A DNA stretch of 42,683 nt from an uncultured Bacteroidales bacterium (GCA_946185205.1 CAMHIP010000006.1:1-42683), one strand, 5' to 3'; shown: positions 14,770-23,906, numbered from the stretch's first letter. The notes: generated from the sequence alone by a model not told the origin. Made by a program: numbers and translations.

Positions 14770-17673
14770 ATGAAGAATGTACCCTTTTTGTTACTTCTGA
14801 CCATTTGTCTGTCAGTCGCCCTGTCGGGCTGCAGCCGTTATGAGACGGTCCCGGGAGATGCGCAGCAGACCCGGATCTACACCCTGGACAACGGATTGAA
14901 GCTGTTTATGTCCGTCAACAAGGAACAGCCCCGCATCCAGACCTACATCGCCGTCAAGGTGGGCAGCAAGAACGATCCGTCCGAGACCACGGGCATGTCC
15001 CATTACCTGGAGCACATCATGTTCAAGGGCACCGAGCAGTTCGGTACCGTCGATTACGCGGCGGAGAAACCGATGCTCGACGAGATCGAGCGCCTGTTCG
15101 AGGTCTATCGCAAGACCACGGACGAGGCGCAGCGCCTGGCCATCTACCGCCAGATCGACTCGGTCAGCTTCGAGGCCTCCAAGCTGGCGATTCCCAACGA
15201 ATACGACAAATTGATGGCCGTCATCGGCGCCACCGGCACCAACGCCTGGACCTCCGACGACGAGACGGTCTATACCGAAGACATCCCTTCCAACCAGATC
15301 GACAACTGGGCCCGCATCCAGGCGGACCGTTTCCGTCATCTGGTGGTCCGCGGCTTCCACACGGAGCTCGAGACCGTCTACGAAGAGAAGAACATGACCC
15401 TGACCCGCGACAGCGACAAGGTCTGGGAAGCCATCGCGAAGTCCCTCTACCCGCACCATCCGTACGGACAGCAGACCACCATCGGCACCCAGGAGCACCT
15501 GAAGAATCCTTCCATCACCAATATCAAGAAGCACCTGGCCAACTATTATGTTCCCAACAATATCGCCATCTGCGTGTCGGGCGATTTCGAGCCGGACGAG
15601 ATGGTGGCCGCCGTCGAGAAGTATTTCGGAGACTGGAAGCCCAGCCCGGACATCCCCGAGCTGAAGTATGAGCCGGAGGCGCCGATCACCACGCCCGTCG
15701 TGCGGGAGGTGTACGGCCTGGAGGCCGAGAACATCGCCCTGGCCTGGCGCCTGCCCGGCGCGCGCGATCTCAAGACGGCCGCGGTCGCCGAGATCGCCTC
15801 TTCCATCTTCTCCAACGGCCAGGCCGGCCTGGTGGACCTCGACATCAACCAGCAGCAGAAGGCGCTGGGCGTCTATGGCGGCTTCCAGAGCCAGCCGGAC
15901 TACGGCTCCTTCCTGGCGATGGGTTCCCCCAAGGAGGGCCAGTCGCTCGAGGAGCTCCGCGACCTGATCCTGGCCGAGGTGGCGAAACTGCGCAACGGAG
16001 ACTTTGACGACGAGCTGATCCCGGCTACGGTCAACAATATCAAACTCAGCAAGATGCGCCAGCTCGAGAGCAACAGCGCCCGCGCCCGCCAGTATGTCGA
16101 CGCCTTCATCAACGGCATTCCCTGGCGGGACGCCTGCCGGGAACTGGACCGTCTGGCGGCCGTGACCAAGGAGGACGTCGTGGCCTTCGCCCGCGAGTAC
16201 CTGGGCGAGAATGCCTATGCCGTGATCTACAAGCGTCAGGGCGAGGACACTACGGTCCAGAAGATCTCCGCGCCGAAGATTACCCCGATCGTGACCAACC
16301 GCGACAAGACGAGCGCCTTCCTGACCGAGATCCAGAACACGCAGGTGAAGCCCATCGAGCCGGTGTTCGTGGATTTCTCCCGCGACATGTCCCGCTTCAC
16401 CCTGGCCCCGGGCGCGGAGGTGCTCTACAAGCACAACGACATCAATGACATCTTCACGCTGAACGGCGTCTATAACTGCGGCACCCAGCAGGATCCCGCC
16501 CTGGCCGTGGCTTTCGAATACCTGTCCTACCTCGGCACGCCCGAAATGAGCAGCGAGCAGATCGCTTCGCGCATGTACGCGCTGGGCTGCTCCTACGGCG
16601 CCGGCGCCGGTGACTTCCAGAGTTCCTTCAGCGTCCGCGGCCTGTCCGAGAATATGGCCGAGGCCCTGCGCATCGTCGAGGACCTGGTCATGCACGCCGC
16701 CCCGGACGAGGCCGTCCTCGCCAACCTCAAGGCCGACCTGCTGAAGAGCCGCGCCAACGCCAAGCGTTCCCAGGGCTCCTGCAGCGCCGCCCTGACGGAC
16801 TACATCGAGTACGGGCCGGAGTATATCAAGGCCTCCGCCCTGAGCGACGCCTCGCTGATGGCCCTGACTTCCGAAGAGCTGCTCGCCAAGGTGCGGGAGG
16901 TCTTCGGCAAGGGACACGAACTGCTCTATTACGGCCCGATGGCAGAGGCGGAGCTGAAGACCGCCCTGGCGGAGAACCACTACGTGGCGGAAGGGGCGCA
17001 GATGCTCCCCGAACTCCACGCCACCCTGCAGACCACGCCGAAGGACCGCGTCGTGCTGGTGCAGTATGACGCCAAGCAGCTGCAGTACACGCAGTATTCC
17101 GACCGCGGGGAGCGCTTCGACCCGGCCCACGCCGCGGACCTGGCCCTGTTCAACGAGTATTTCGGCAGCGGCATGAACGCCATCGTCTTCCAGGAGATGC
17201 GCGAGGCGCGCGGCCTGGCCTATACGGCCCGGGCCCGCCTGGCGGCGCCGCTGTACGCCGACGACACCTATTCTTTCACCGCCTACATCGCTACGCAGAA
17301 TGACAAGCTGCGCCAGGCCGGAGAGGCCTTTGAGCAGATCATCAACGAGATGCCCGAGTCCGAGGCCGCTTTCTCCGTGGCCCGCGACGCCCTGCTGAGC
17401 CGCCTGCGTACGCAGCGGACCACCGGCATGAACGTCCTGCGCAGCTACCAGGCCTGCCGCCGTCTCGGCCTGTCCGAGCCCACGAGCAAAGCCGTCTTCG
17501 AGCAGGTGCAGAAGATGACGCTGCAGGATGTTGTGAACACGCAGCGCAAATGGATCCGGGGCCGTCACTACACGCACGCCATCCTGGGCGACATCCAGGA
17601 CATGGACGGCCAGTACCTTTCCACCCTCGGCCCGGTGCAGAAGGTGAGCCTGGAGGAGATTTTCGGTTACTAG
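14770..17673 (+). CDS. M16-family zinc metallopeptidase lipoprotein
   Basis: 967 residues. The N-terminus is a lipoprotein signal (MKNVPFLLLLTICLSVALSGC, lipobox LSGC, Cys21). The inverted zinc motif H78-Y-L-E81-H82 (HxxEH) is intact, with a third ligand expected among the Glu residues of ELETVYEEKN (about 199-207). The length fits tandem M16 domains: an active N-terminal half, and a C-terminal half with the M16_C-type EMREARGLAYTARARL (about 807-822) that lacks its own zinc motif. It probably degrades peptides or processes proteins in the periplasm or at the outer membrane. menA follows after 4 nt, so the two are co-transcribed although no functional link is known. Confidence 0.9.
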   Translation: MKNVPFLLLLTICLSVALSGCSRYETVPGDAQQTRIYTLDNGLKLFMSVNKEQPRIQTYIAVKVGSKNDPSETTGMSHYLEHIMFKGTEQFGTVDYAAEKPMLDEIERLFEVYRKTTDEAQRLAIYRQIDSVSFEASKLAIPNEYDKLMAVIGATGTNAWTSDDETVYTEDIPSNQIDNWARIQADRFRHLVVRGFHTELETVYEEKNMTLTRDSDKVWEAIAKSLYPHHPYGQQTTIGTQEHLKNPSITNIKKHLANYYVPNNIAICVSGDFEPDEMVAAVEKYFGDWKPSPDIPELKYEPEAPITTPVVREVYGLEAENIALAWRLPGARDLKTAAVAEIASSIFSNGQAGLVDLDINQQQKALGVYGGFQSQPDYGSFLAMGSPKEGQSLEELRDLILAEVAKLRNGDFDDELIPATVNNIKLSKMRQLESNSARARQYVDAFINGIPWRDACRELDRLAAVTKEDVVAFAREYLGENAYAVIYKRQGEDTTVQKISAPKITPIVTNRDKTSAFLTEIQNTQVKPIEPVFVDFSRDMSRFTLAPGAEVLYKHNDINDIFTLNGVYNCGTQQDPALAVAFEYLSYLGTPEMSSEQIASRMYALGCSYGAGAGDFQSSFSVRGLSENMAEALRIVEDLVMHAAPDEAVLANLKADLLKSRANAKRSQGSCSAALTDYIEYGPEYIKASALSDASLMALTSEELLAKVREVFGKGHELLYYGPMAEAELKTALAENHYVAEGAQMLPELHATLQTTPKDRVVLVQYDAKQLQYTQYSDRGERFDPAHAADLALFNEYFGSGMNAIVFQEMREARGLAYTARARLAAPLYADDTYSFTAYIATQNDKLRQAGEAFEQIINEMPESEAAFSVARDALLSRLRTQRTTGMNVLRSYQACRRLGLSEPTSKAVFEQVQKMTLQDVVNTQRKWIRGRHYTHAILGDIQDMDGQYLSTLGPVQKVSLEEIFGY

Positions 17674-17677
17674 CCCC

Positions 17678-18574
17678 ATGACTGCCAAGGCCTGTCTGCG
17701 CTCGATGCGGCTCCGCACGCTGCCGCTCTCGCTTTCCGGGATCGCGCTGGGCGTGCTGCTCGCCGCGCGGGATCACGATCTGTGTTTCCTGACCGTGGCC
17801 CTGCTGGCACTGACGACCGTCTGCCTGCAGATCCTCAGCAACCTTTCCAACGAATTGGGAGATACCCTGTCCGGCACGGACCGCGCCGACCGGCAGGGTA
17901 TCCATTATTCCATCCAGGACGGGGAGATGACCATCCCGGAGATGAAGCGGCTGATCGGCTGTTTCGCCGCCCTGTCCTGCCTCTTCGGCTTCGGCATGGT
18001 GTGGAGTGCCTTCGGGACGGTGCTGGCCCCGCTGCCCCTGGCTTTTCTCGCCCTCGGCGCCTCCGCCGTCTGGGCGGCGATGCATTACACGCTCGGCAAG
18101 CATCCCTACGGCTACCGGGGGCTGGGCGATCTTTTCGTCTTCATCTTTTTCGGCCTTGCGACCGTGTGCGGGGGCTGGTTCCTGACCTGCCTCACGTGGT
18201 CGTGGGCCGTCCTGCTGCCGGCTGCCGCCATCGGCTGTTTCAGCGTGGGAGTGCTCAACGTCAACAACATCCGCGACATGAAGTCGGACGCCGCCACGCG
18301 CGTGACCGTGGCCATCCGGATGGGGGAGCGGCGCGCGAAGATCTACCAGACGGTACTCATAGCGGCGGGCTGGGTCCTGATGACGCTCTATGCCGCCGTG
18401 TTCCGGCCGCTGAGCCCCTGGCATTTCCTGTATGCCGTGTCGGCTTTCCGCTTCGCCGGGCATCTGCGGGGCGTGTGGCGGCTGCATGACCGCGACCTGG
18501 ACCCGATGCTGCCGATGCTGGTGCAGGCCACGGCGCTGTTTGCCGTGACCGGCGGAATCGGTTTCCTTTTCTAG
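17678..18574 (+). CDS. menA: 1,4-dihydroxy-2-naphthoate polyprenyltransferase
   Basis: 298 residues, a multi-helix UbiA-superfamily membrane enzyme. It attaches a polyprenyl chain to DHNA, giving demethylmenaquinone. The first Asp-rich motif is N58-ELGD62-TLSGTD68, with DRQG following as in MenA. The second is VNNIRDMKSDAATR (about 192-205). About eight to nine hydrophobic helices are visible. It starts 4 nt after the M16 gene. Its stop shares CTAG (18571-18574) with menG, which encodes the next enzyme in the pathway on the opposite strand. Confidence 0.93.
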   Translation: MTAKACLRSMRLRTLPLSLSGIALGVLLAARDHDLCFLTVALLALTTVCLQILSNLSNELGDTLSGTDRADRQGIHYSIQDGEMTIPEMKRLIGCFAALSCLFGFGMVWSAFGTVLAPLPLAFLALGASAVWAAMHYTLGKHPYGYRGLGDLFVFIFFGLATVCGGWFLTCLTWSWAVLLPAAAIGCFSVGVLNVNNIRDMKSDAATRVTVAIRMGERRAKIYQTVLIAAGWVLMTLYAAVFRPLSPWHFLYAVSAFRFAGHLRGVWRLHDRDLDPMLPMLVQATALFAVTGGIGFLF

Positions 18575-19281
18575 GCGCTTTTCTTTTCTCCGATATACAT
18601 CCGGCAGAGCCCGAAGGTGAAGGCTTTGTGCCGCACGTTGGCGTAGCCGCAGCGGACCATTGTGGCCGTCCATTCCCGGCGGCCCGGGAACTGCTGCACC
18701 GAAGCGGGCAGATAGCGGTAGGCCGCCTTGTCGCCGGACACGAGCCCGCCGATCCAGGGCACGAAGTGCATGAAATAGAGGTTGTAGCACCAGCGCAGGA
18801 AGCCGTTTTCCGGGACGGACAGTTCTAGGATCACGAGCCGTCCGCCGGGGCGCAGCACGCGCAGGATTTCCTGCAGGGCCGCCTCGCGGTGCGCGAAATT
18901 GCGGATGCCGAAGGCGATCGTGGCCACGTCGAAGCTGCCGTCCCCGAAGGGCATGGCCTCGCAGTCTCCCTGCCCGCAGCCGATCCGCCCGTCCAGTCCC
19001 GCCTGCGCGACCTTCCCGCGCATCACGGCGAGCATCCCTTCGGAGAGGTCCAGCCCCGTGATGCGGCTGTCGGGATGCATCCGGCGGGCGATGGCGAGCG
19101 AGAAATCGCCCGTCCCGCAGGCGATGTCGAGGATCTGCTGCGGCCGGTCCGGCGTGACGATCTCGCGCAGGGCCCGCCGGCGCCAGGTCTTGTCGACGCC
19201 GAGGGACATCAGGTGGTTGAGGCGGTCATAATCGGGAGCGATCCCGTCGAACATCTGCTGGATTTTCTCTTTCTGGGGCAT
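18571..19281 (-). CDS. menG: Demethylmenaquinone methyltransferase
   Basis: 236 residues from ATG 19281 (MPQKEKIQQMFDGIAPDYDRLNHLMS, shown to place the start). A longer frame is rejected since it would run through the tRNA-Gly gene and its terminator. MenG/UbiE landmarks are FDGIAPDYDRLNHLMSLG, the SAM-binding ILDIACGTGDFS, GLDLSEGML and AFGIRNF. The enzyme methylates demethylmenaquinone to menaquinone using S-adenosylmethionine, the final step after MenA. Only 12 nt separate its ATG from the T-tract of a hairpin behind tRNA-Gly. No TAnnTTTG box is found between tRNA and gene, so expression probably depends on read-through from the tRNA promoter. Confidence 0.94.
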   Translation of the reverse strand: MPQKEKIQQMFDGIAPDYDRLNHLMSLGVDKTWRRRALREIVTPDRPQQILDIACGTGDFSLAIARRMHPDSRITGLDLSEGMLAVMRGKVAQAGLDGRIGCGQGDCEAMPFGDGSFDVATIAFGIRNFAHREAALQEILRVLRPGGRLVILELSVPENGFLRWCYNLYFMHFVPWIGGLVSGDKAAYRYLPASVQQFPGRREWTATMVRCGYANVRHKAFTFGLCRMYIGEKKSA

Positions 19282-19293
19282 AGGACGGATATG

Positions 19294-19316
19294 AAAAATC
19301 CGGCCGCCGGCCGGAT
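19294..19316 (-). terminator. Terminator/attenuator between tRNA-Gly and menG
   Basis: On the minus strand ATCCGGCC pairs with GGCCGGAT across a 3-nt loop, followed by TTTTC; with the final stem T this gives a five-T run. It begins four bases after the tRNA CCA end and stops 12 nt before menG. The short T-run suggests partial termination. Confidence 0.7.
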
Positions 19317-19319
19317 CGT

Positions 19320-19393
19320 TGGAGCAGGATAAGGGAGTCGAACCCTCCTCCTTGGCTTGGGAAGCCAATGCACTACCGATGTGCTAATCCTGC
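19320..19393 (-). tRNA. tRNA-Gly (UCC)
   Basis: 74 nt including an encoded CCA. Acceptor GCAGGAT/ATCCTGC, D arm GCAC/GTGC with loop ATCGGTA, anticodon arm TTGGC/GCCAA with loop TTCCCAA (anticodon TCC, reads GGA/GGG), four-base variable loop GGAG, T arm GAGGG/CCCTT with loop TTCGACT. The discriminator is T73, as in bacterial tRNA-Gly. A nested hairpin lies just upstream in its leader. Confidence 0.97.
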
Positions 19394-19399
19394 TGGATG

Positions 19400-19452
19400 C
19401 GTGATTGAATCATATTCGAAACTGTTTGGTACACGAACGAAATACAATCACG
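19400..19452. repeat. Nested inverted repeat in the tRNA-Gly leader
   Basis: CGTGATTG (19400-19407) and CAATCACG (19445-19452) form an 8-bp stem; inside it TTCG (19415-19418) and CGAA (19434-19437) can add four pairs. It starts seven bases upstream of the mature tRNA 5' end and ends four bases from the minus-strand promoter box. It may shape RNase P processing or be an operator for the divergent xyl promoter; neither is shown. Confidence 0.45.
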
Positions 19453-19455
19453 ATG

Positions 19456-19463
19456 CAAATATA
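19456..19463 (-). promoter_or_regulatory. -7 box (TATATTTG) for tRNA-Gly/menG
   Basis: Minus-strand TATATTTG 62 nt upstream of the tRNA 5' end. It lies back to back with the xylB promoter box, 12 nt apart. Confidence 0.6.
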
Positions 19464-19475
19464 GCAAATAATTCG

Positions 19476-19483
19476 TAATTTTG
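19476..19483 (+). promoter_or_regulatory. -7 box (TAATTTTG) for the xyl operon
   Basis: TAATTTTG ends 24 nt before the xylB ATG at 19508. Its -33 region would overlap the -7 box of the divergent tRNA promoter (19456-19463). The start is preceded by CTGAAAAA, the same A-rich context as before secA. Confidence 0.6.
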
Positions 19484-19507
19484 GCTACTTGAATTAAAGC
19501 TGAAAAA

Positions 19508-20992
19508 ATGTATTCTTTAGGAATCGACGTCGGATCTTCATCCGTTAAAGTATCCCTCCTGGATATCGAGGGAGGCAAGTGTGTTTGTTCGGCCACCAAC
19601 CCCAAATCCGAGGCGCCCATCAAGGCGGTGCGCAAGGGCTGGGCGGAGCAGAACCCGAAATCCTGGTGGAATTATATGTCCGAGGGCATCCACGAACTGG
19701 CCGCGGCCGGTTTCGACCTGGGCCAGGTGGCCTCGATCGGCATCTCCTACCAGATGCACGGTCTTGTGGTGCTGGACAAGGACGGGGAGCCGGTGCGTGA
19801 CGCCATCATCTGGTGTGACTCCCGGGCCGTCTCCATCGGCGCGGAGGCCCTGCAGGCCATCGGCTACGAACGCTGCATGGAGCACCTGCTCAATTCCCCC
19901 GGCAATTTCACGGCTTCCAAGCTGGCCTGGGTGCGGCGCAACGAGCCGGACGTGTACGCCAGGATCTGGCGCTTCATGCTGCCGGGCGACTACATCGCCT
20001 TCCGCCTGACCGGCGAAGCCACCACCACGGCTACCGGCATGTCCGAAGGCATCCTCTGGGACTTCGTGGACCGTCGCAGGGCCCACTTCGTGGCAGACTA
20101 CTACGGCATCGAGTCCGACAAGTTCTGTCCGGTGGTGCAGGCCATCGGCGAGCAGGGCCGGGTGCGTGCGGAGGTGGCGGCCGAGCTGGGCATCCCGGCC
20201 GGGACGCCCGTGTCGTACCGCGCCGGCGACCAGCCCAACAACGCCTTCTCCCTGGATGTCCTCAAGCCGGGCGAAATCGCCGCGACGGGCGGCACCAGCG
20301 GAGTCGTCTATGGCGTGACCGACGTGCCGAAGGCGGATCCGCAGTCGCGCGTCAACACCTTCCTGCACGTCACGAGCGTGTCCGAGGACGAGCCGCGCCT
20401 CGGCGTGCTGCTCTGCATCAACGGCACCGGCATCATGAACTCCTGGGCGCACCGCAACATCACCCCGGAGCTGTCCTATCCGGAAATGAACGATCTCGCG
20501 GCCACGGCTCCCGTGGGCGCCGACGGCCTGCTCGTCCTGCCTTTCGGCAACGGTGCGGAGCGGGTCCTGGCGAACCGCAGCACCGGCGCCCGCCTGCTGG
20601 GCGTCGATCTGGTGCGGCACGGCAAGGAGCACATCCTGCGCGCCGTCCAGGAAGGCATCGCGTTCTCCTTCCGCTACGGCATCGACATCATGAAGGAAAT
20701 GGGCCTGAAGCCCGACGTGATCCGCGCCGGCAAGGCCAACATGTTCCTGAGCCCGCTGTTCCGCTCCACGCTCGCCACCCTGTGCGACGCCCGCATCGAG
20801 CTCTTCGACACCGACGGCTCGCTGGGTGCCGCCCGCGGCGCCGCGCTGGGCGCGGGAATCTACAAGACCACGGACGAGGCTTTCGCCACCCTGGAGAAGC
20901 TCGACACCATCGAGCCGGAGAAGGAGTGGAAGCAGCCGCTGGAGGTCGCCTTCAGCCGCTGGAAGCAGGAAGTTGGCAACGCATTGAAATAG
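19508..20992 (+). CDS. xylB: Xylulokinase
   Basis: 494 residues of the FGGY kinase family. It phosphorylates D-xylulose with ATP to xylulose-5-phosphate, feeding the pentose phosphate pathway. Visible features are the N-terminal phosphate-binding SLGIDVGSSSVKVSLLD, the sugar-contacting SYQMHGLVVLD and IWCDSR, the mid-protein GDQPNNAFSLDVLKPGEIAATGGTSG (two adjoining conserved blocks, around residues 240-265) and C-terminal LGAARGAALGAG. The predicted catalytic Asp is in GDQPNN. First gene of the xylB-xylA-xylE operon, 40 bp before xylA. No dedicated regulator lies adjacent. Confidence 0.95.
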   Translation: MYSLGIDVGSSSVKVSLLDIEGGKCVCSATNPKSEAPIKAVRKGWAEQNPKSWWNYMSEGIHELAAAGFDLGQVASIGISYQMHGLVVLDKDGEPVRDAIIWCDSRAVSIGAEALQAIGYERCMEHLLNSPGNFTASKLAWVRRNEPDVYARIWRFMLPGDYIAFRLTGEATTTATGMSEGILWDFVDRRRAHFVADYYGIESDKFCPVVQAIGEQGRVRAEVAAELGIPAGTPVSYRAGDQPNNAFSLDVLKPGEIAATGGTSGVVYGVTDVPKADPQSRVNTFLHVTSVSEDEPRLGVLLCINGTGIMNSWAHRNITPELSYPEMNDLAATAPVGADGLLVLPFGNGAERVLANRSTGARLLGVDLVRHGKEHILRAVQEGIAFSFRYGIDIMKEMGLKPDVIRAGKANMFLSPLFRSTLATLCDARIELFDTDGSLGAARGAALGAGIYKTTDEAFATLEKLDTIEPEKEWKQPLEVAFSRWKQEVGNALK

Positions 20993-21032
20993 AAACACAA
21001 ATTCCAATTATCAATTTTATTCGTAATTCATT

Positions 21033-22352
21033 ATGGCAAACAAAGAGTACTTTCCCGGAGTAGGGAAGATCAAATTCGAAGGTAAGGATTCCAAGAACCC
21101 CCTCGCATTCCATTATTACAATGCTGACCAGATCGTCTGCGGCAAGCCGATGAAGGAATGGTTCAAGTTCGCGATGGCCTGGTGGCACACCCTGGGCCAG
21201 GCTTCCGGCGACCCGTTCGGCGGACAGACCCGCAGCTACGAGTGGGACAAGGGAGCGGATCCCTATGTGCGCGCCCGCGCCAAGGCCGACGCCGGTTTCG
21301 AGATCATGCAGAAACTGGGCATCGGATACTACTGCTTCCATGATATCGACCTGGTGGAGGATACCGAGGACATCGCCGAGTACGAGGCCCGCATGAAGGA
21401 CATCACCGACTATCTGCTCGAGAAGCAGAAGGCGAGCGGCATCAAGAACCTGTGGGGCACCGCCAACGTGTTCGGCAACAAGCGCTACATGAACGGCGCC
21501 GCCACCAACCCGCAGTTCGACGTGGTCGCCCGCGCCGCCGTCCAGATCAAGAACGCACTCGACGCCACCATCAAGCTGGGCGGCACCAGTTATGTGTTCT
21601 GGGGAGGCCGTGAGGGCTACTACAGCCTGCTGAACACCCAGATGCAGCGGGAGAAGGACCATCTCGCCAAGATGCTCACCGCCGCCCGCGACTATGCCCG
21701 CGCCAAGGGTTTCAAGGGCACCTTCCTCATCGAGCCGAAGCCGATGGAGCCGACCAAGCACCAGTATGACGTCGATACCGAGACCGTGATCGGTTTCCTG
21801 CGCGCCAACGGCCTGGACAAGGACTTCAAGGTCAACATCGAGGTCAACCACGCCACCCTCGCCGGCCACACCTTCGAGCACGAGCTCACCGTGGCCGTTG
21901 ACAACGGCTTCCTGGGTTCCATCGACGCCAACCGCGGCGACGCCCAGAACGGCTGGGACACCGACCAGTTCCCGGTGGATGCGTTCGATCTCACCCAGGC
22001 CATGATGCAGATCATCCGCAACGGCGGCTTCAAGGACGGCGGCACCAACTTCGACGCCAAGCTCCGCCGCTCTTCCACCGACCCGGAGGACATCTTCATC
22101 GCCCACATCAGCGCGATGGACGCCATGGCCCACGCCCTGCTGAACGCCGCCGCCGTCATCGAGGAGAGCCCGCTCTGCGAGATGGTCGCCAAGCGCTACG
22201 CCTCCTTCGACAGCGGCCTCGGCAAGAAGTTCGAGGAAGGCAACGCCACCCTCGAGGAACTCTACGAGTATGCCAAGAAGAACGGTGAGGTCAAGGCCGA
22301 ATCCGGCAAGCAGGAGCTCTACGAGACCCTTCTGAACCTCTACGCGAAATAG
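21033..22352 (+). CDS. xylA: Xylose isomerase
   Basis: 439 residues, the class II length with an N-terminal extension (EYFPGVGKIKFEGKDSKNPL). It interconverts D-xylose and D-xylulose and needs divalent metal. The catalytic His is H103 with D106 in YYCFHDID. Metal-site segments are FLIEPKPMEPTKHQYD, EVNHATLAGHTFEHEL and GSIDANRGDAQNGWDTDQF. Bacteroidota isomerases of this class are well represented. It lies between xylB and xylE with a 6-nt gap to the latter; the gap 20993-21032 shows no promoter box. Confidence 0.97.
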   Translation: MANKEYFPGVGKIKFEGKDSKNPLAFHYYNADQIVCGKPMKEWFKFAMAWWHTLGQASGDPFGGQTRSYEWDKGADPYVRARAKADAGFEIMQKLGIGYYCFHDIDLVEDTEDIAEYEARMKDITDYLLEKQKASGIKNLWGTANVFGNKRYMNGAATNPQFDVVARAAVQIKNALDATIKLGGTSYVFWGGREGYYSLLNTQMQREKDHLAKMLTAARDYARAKGFKGTFLIEPKPMEPTKHQYDVDTETVIGFLRANGLDKDFKVNIEVNHATLAGHTFEHELTVAVDNGFLGSIDANRGDAQNGWDTDQFPVDAFDLTQAMMQIIRNGGFKDGGTNFDAKLRRSSTDPEDIFIAHISAMDAMAHALLNAAAVIEESPLCEMVAKRYASFDSGLGKKFEEGNATLEELYEYAKKNGEVKAESGKQELYETLLNLYAK

Positions 22353-22358
22353 ACCGTC

Positions 22359-23837
22359 ATGGCCAGTTACAGACAAACAGGTAGCCCCGGCTACCTGTTT
22401 ACTATTGTCTTGGTAGCCGTCCTCGGAGGCCTGCTGTTCGGTTACGACACGGCGGTCATCTCCGGCGCGGAGCGCGGCCTGCAGGCGTTCTTCATGGGGG
22501 CGAAGGATTTCACCTACACGAACGGCCTGCACGGCTTCACGTCCTCCAGCGCCCTGATCGGCTGTATCATCGGCTCCGCCCTCTCCGGCCTCTTCGCCGG
22601 CAGGTTCGGCCGCAAGAAGAGCCTCTTCATCGCGGGCGTGTGCTTCTTCCTGTCCGCAGCGGGCTCCTACTATCCGGAGTTCGCGTTCTTCGACAAGGGC
22701 GTCGCCTCCAAGGGCCTCCTCGTGGCTTTCAACCTGTACCGTGTGCTCGGCGGCATCGGCGTGGGCATGGCCTCCGCCATCTGCCCGATGTACATCGCCG
22801 AAGTGGCCCCGGCCGAAAAGCGCGGCGCGCTCGTCTCCTGGAACCAGTTCGCGATCATCTTCGGCCAGCTCGTCGTGTACTTCGTGAACTTCATGATCCT
22901 CGGCGACCACATCGCCCCGAAGATGGAGTCCCTCGCCGAAGGCATGAACCAGATCATCAACGCCGGCGACCTCGCCGCCGACGCCAACTGGTCCGTCACC
23001 ACGGGCTGGCGCCTGATGTTCGGCTCCGAGATGGTGCCCGCCGGCCTCTTCACCCTGCTGATCCTGCTCGTCCCTGAAACGCCGCGTTACCTCGCGATGA
23101 GCGGCCAGGAGGAGAAGGCCCTCACGGTCCTGTCCAACATCAACGGCGAATCCAAGGCCCGCGAGATCCTGAACGACATCAAGAACACCGTCATCGAGAA
23201 GAAGGAGAAGCTCCTGGCCTATGGCGCCCTCGTCATCTTCGTCGGCATCATGCTCAGCGTGTTCCAGCAGTTCGTCGGCATCAACGCCGTGCTGTACTTC
23301 GCCCCGCGCATCTTCGAATCCATGGGCATGGGCAATCCGATGACCCAGACCGTGCTGATGGGCGTGATCAACATCACCTTCACCCTCGTCGCGATCTTCA
23401 CGGTGGAGAAGCTCGGCCGCAAGCCGCTGCTGATCACCGGTTCCCTGGGCATGGCCCTCGGCGCCCTGGGCGTGGCCCTGGCGGACGCCGTTCCGGGCGT
23501 GCCCGGCATCATCGGCGTCGTGAGCGTGATGGTCTACAGCGCTTCGTTCATGTTCTCCTGGGGTCCGATCTGCTGGGTGCTCATCTCCGAGATCTTCCCG
23601 AACACGATCCGCGGCGCCGCCGTGGCCATCGCCGTGGCCTTCCAGTGGATTTCGAACTTCATCGTGAGCTCCACCTTCGTGCCGCTCTACAGCTGGAGTC
23701 CGGCTTTCACCTACGGCCTCTACTGCGCGATGTGCCTGCTGGCCGCGCTGTTCGTGTGGCGCCTCGTCCCCGAGACCAAGGGCAAGACCCTGGAGGAGAT
23801 GTCCGCCCTCTGGCGCAACCGCCAGAACAGGAAATAA
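22359..23837 (+). CDS. xylE: MFS sugar/H+ symporter, XylE type
   Basis: 492 residues with twelve predicted helices. Sugar-porter signatures are LFGYDTAVISGAERGLQ, GRFGRKKSLF after helix 2, VPETPRYLAMSGQEEKA at the central loop, QQFVGINAVLYFAP in helix 7, GRKPLLITG and the C-terminal VPETKGKTLEEM. Operon position after xylB and xylA makes D-xylose the likely substrate, imported with protons across the inner membrane. It ends the operon, 36 bp before a strong terminator. Confidence 0.92.
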   Translation: MASYRQTGSPGYLFTIVLVAVLGGLLFGYDTAVISGAERGLQAFFMGAKDFTYTNGLHGFTSSSALIGCIIGSALSGLFAGRFGRKKSLFIAGVCFFLSAAGSYYPEFAFFDKGVASKGLLVAFNLYRVLGGIGVGMASAICPMYIAEVAPAEKRGALVSWNQFAIIFGQLVVYFVNFMILGDHIAPKMESLAEGMNQIINAGDLAADANWSVTTGWRLMFGSEMVPAGLFTLLILLVPETPRYLAMSGQEEKALTVLSNINGESKAREILNDIKNTVIEKKEKLLAYGALVIFVGIMLSVFQQFVGINAVLYFAPRIFESMGMGNPMTQTVLMGVINITFTLVAIFTVEKLGRKPLLITGSLGMALGALGVALADAVPGVPGIIGVVSVMVYSASFMFSWGPICWVLISEIFPNTIRGAAVAIAVAFQWISNFIVSSTFVPLYSWSPAFTYGLYCAMCLLAALFVWRLVPETKGKTLEEMSALWRNRQNRK

Positions 23838-23873
23838 AATACAGAAGGTTACTTCTATATTGTTGGTAAACGG

Positions 23874-23905
23874 CCGGCCCGATGGGATATCGGGCCGGTT
23901 TTTTT
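23874..23905 (+). terminator. Intrinsic terminator of the xyl operon
   Basis: CCGGCCCGAT (23874-23883) pairs perfectly with ATCGGGCCGG (23889-23898) across a 5-nt loop, followed by seven T. A smaller hairpin AGAAG/CTTCT (23843-23856) precedes it. The T-tract runs almost directly into the next promoter box at 23907. Confidence 0.92.
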
Positions 23906-23906
23906 G

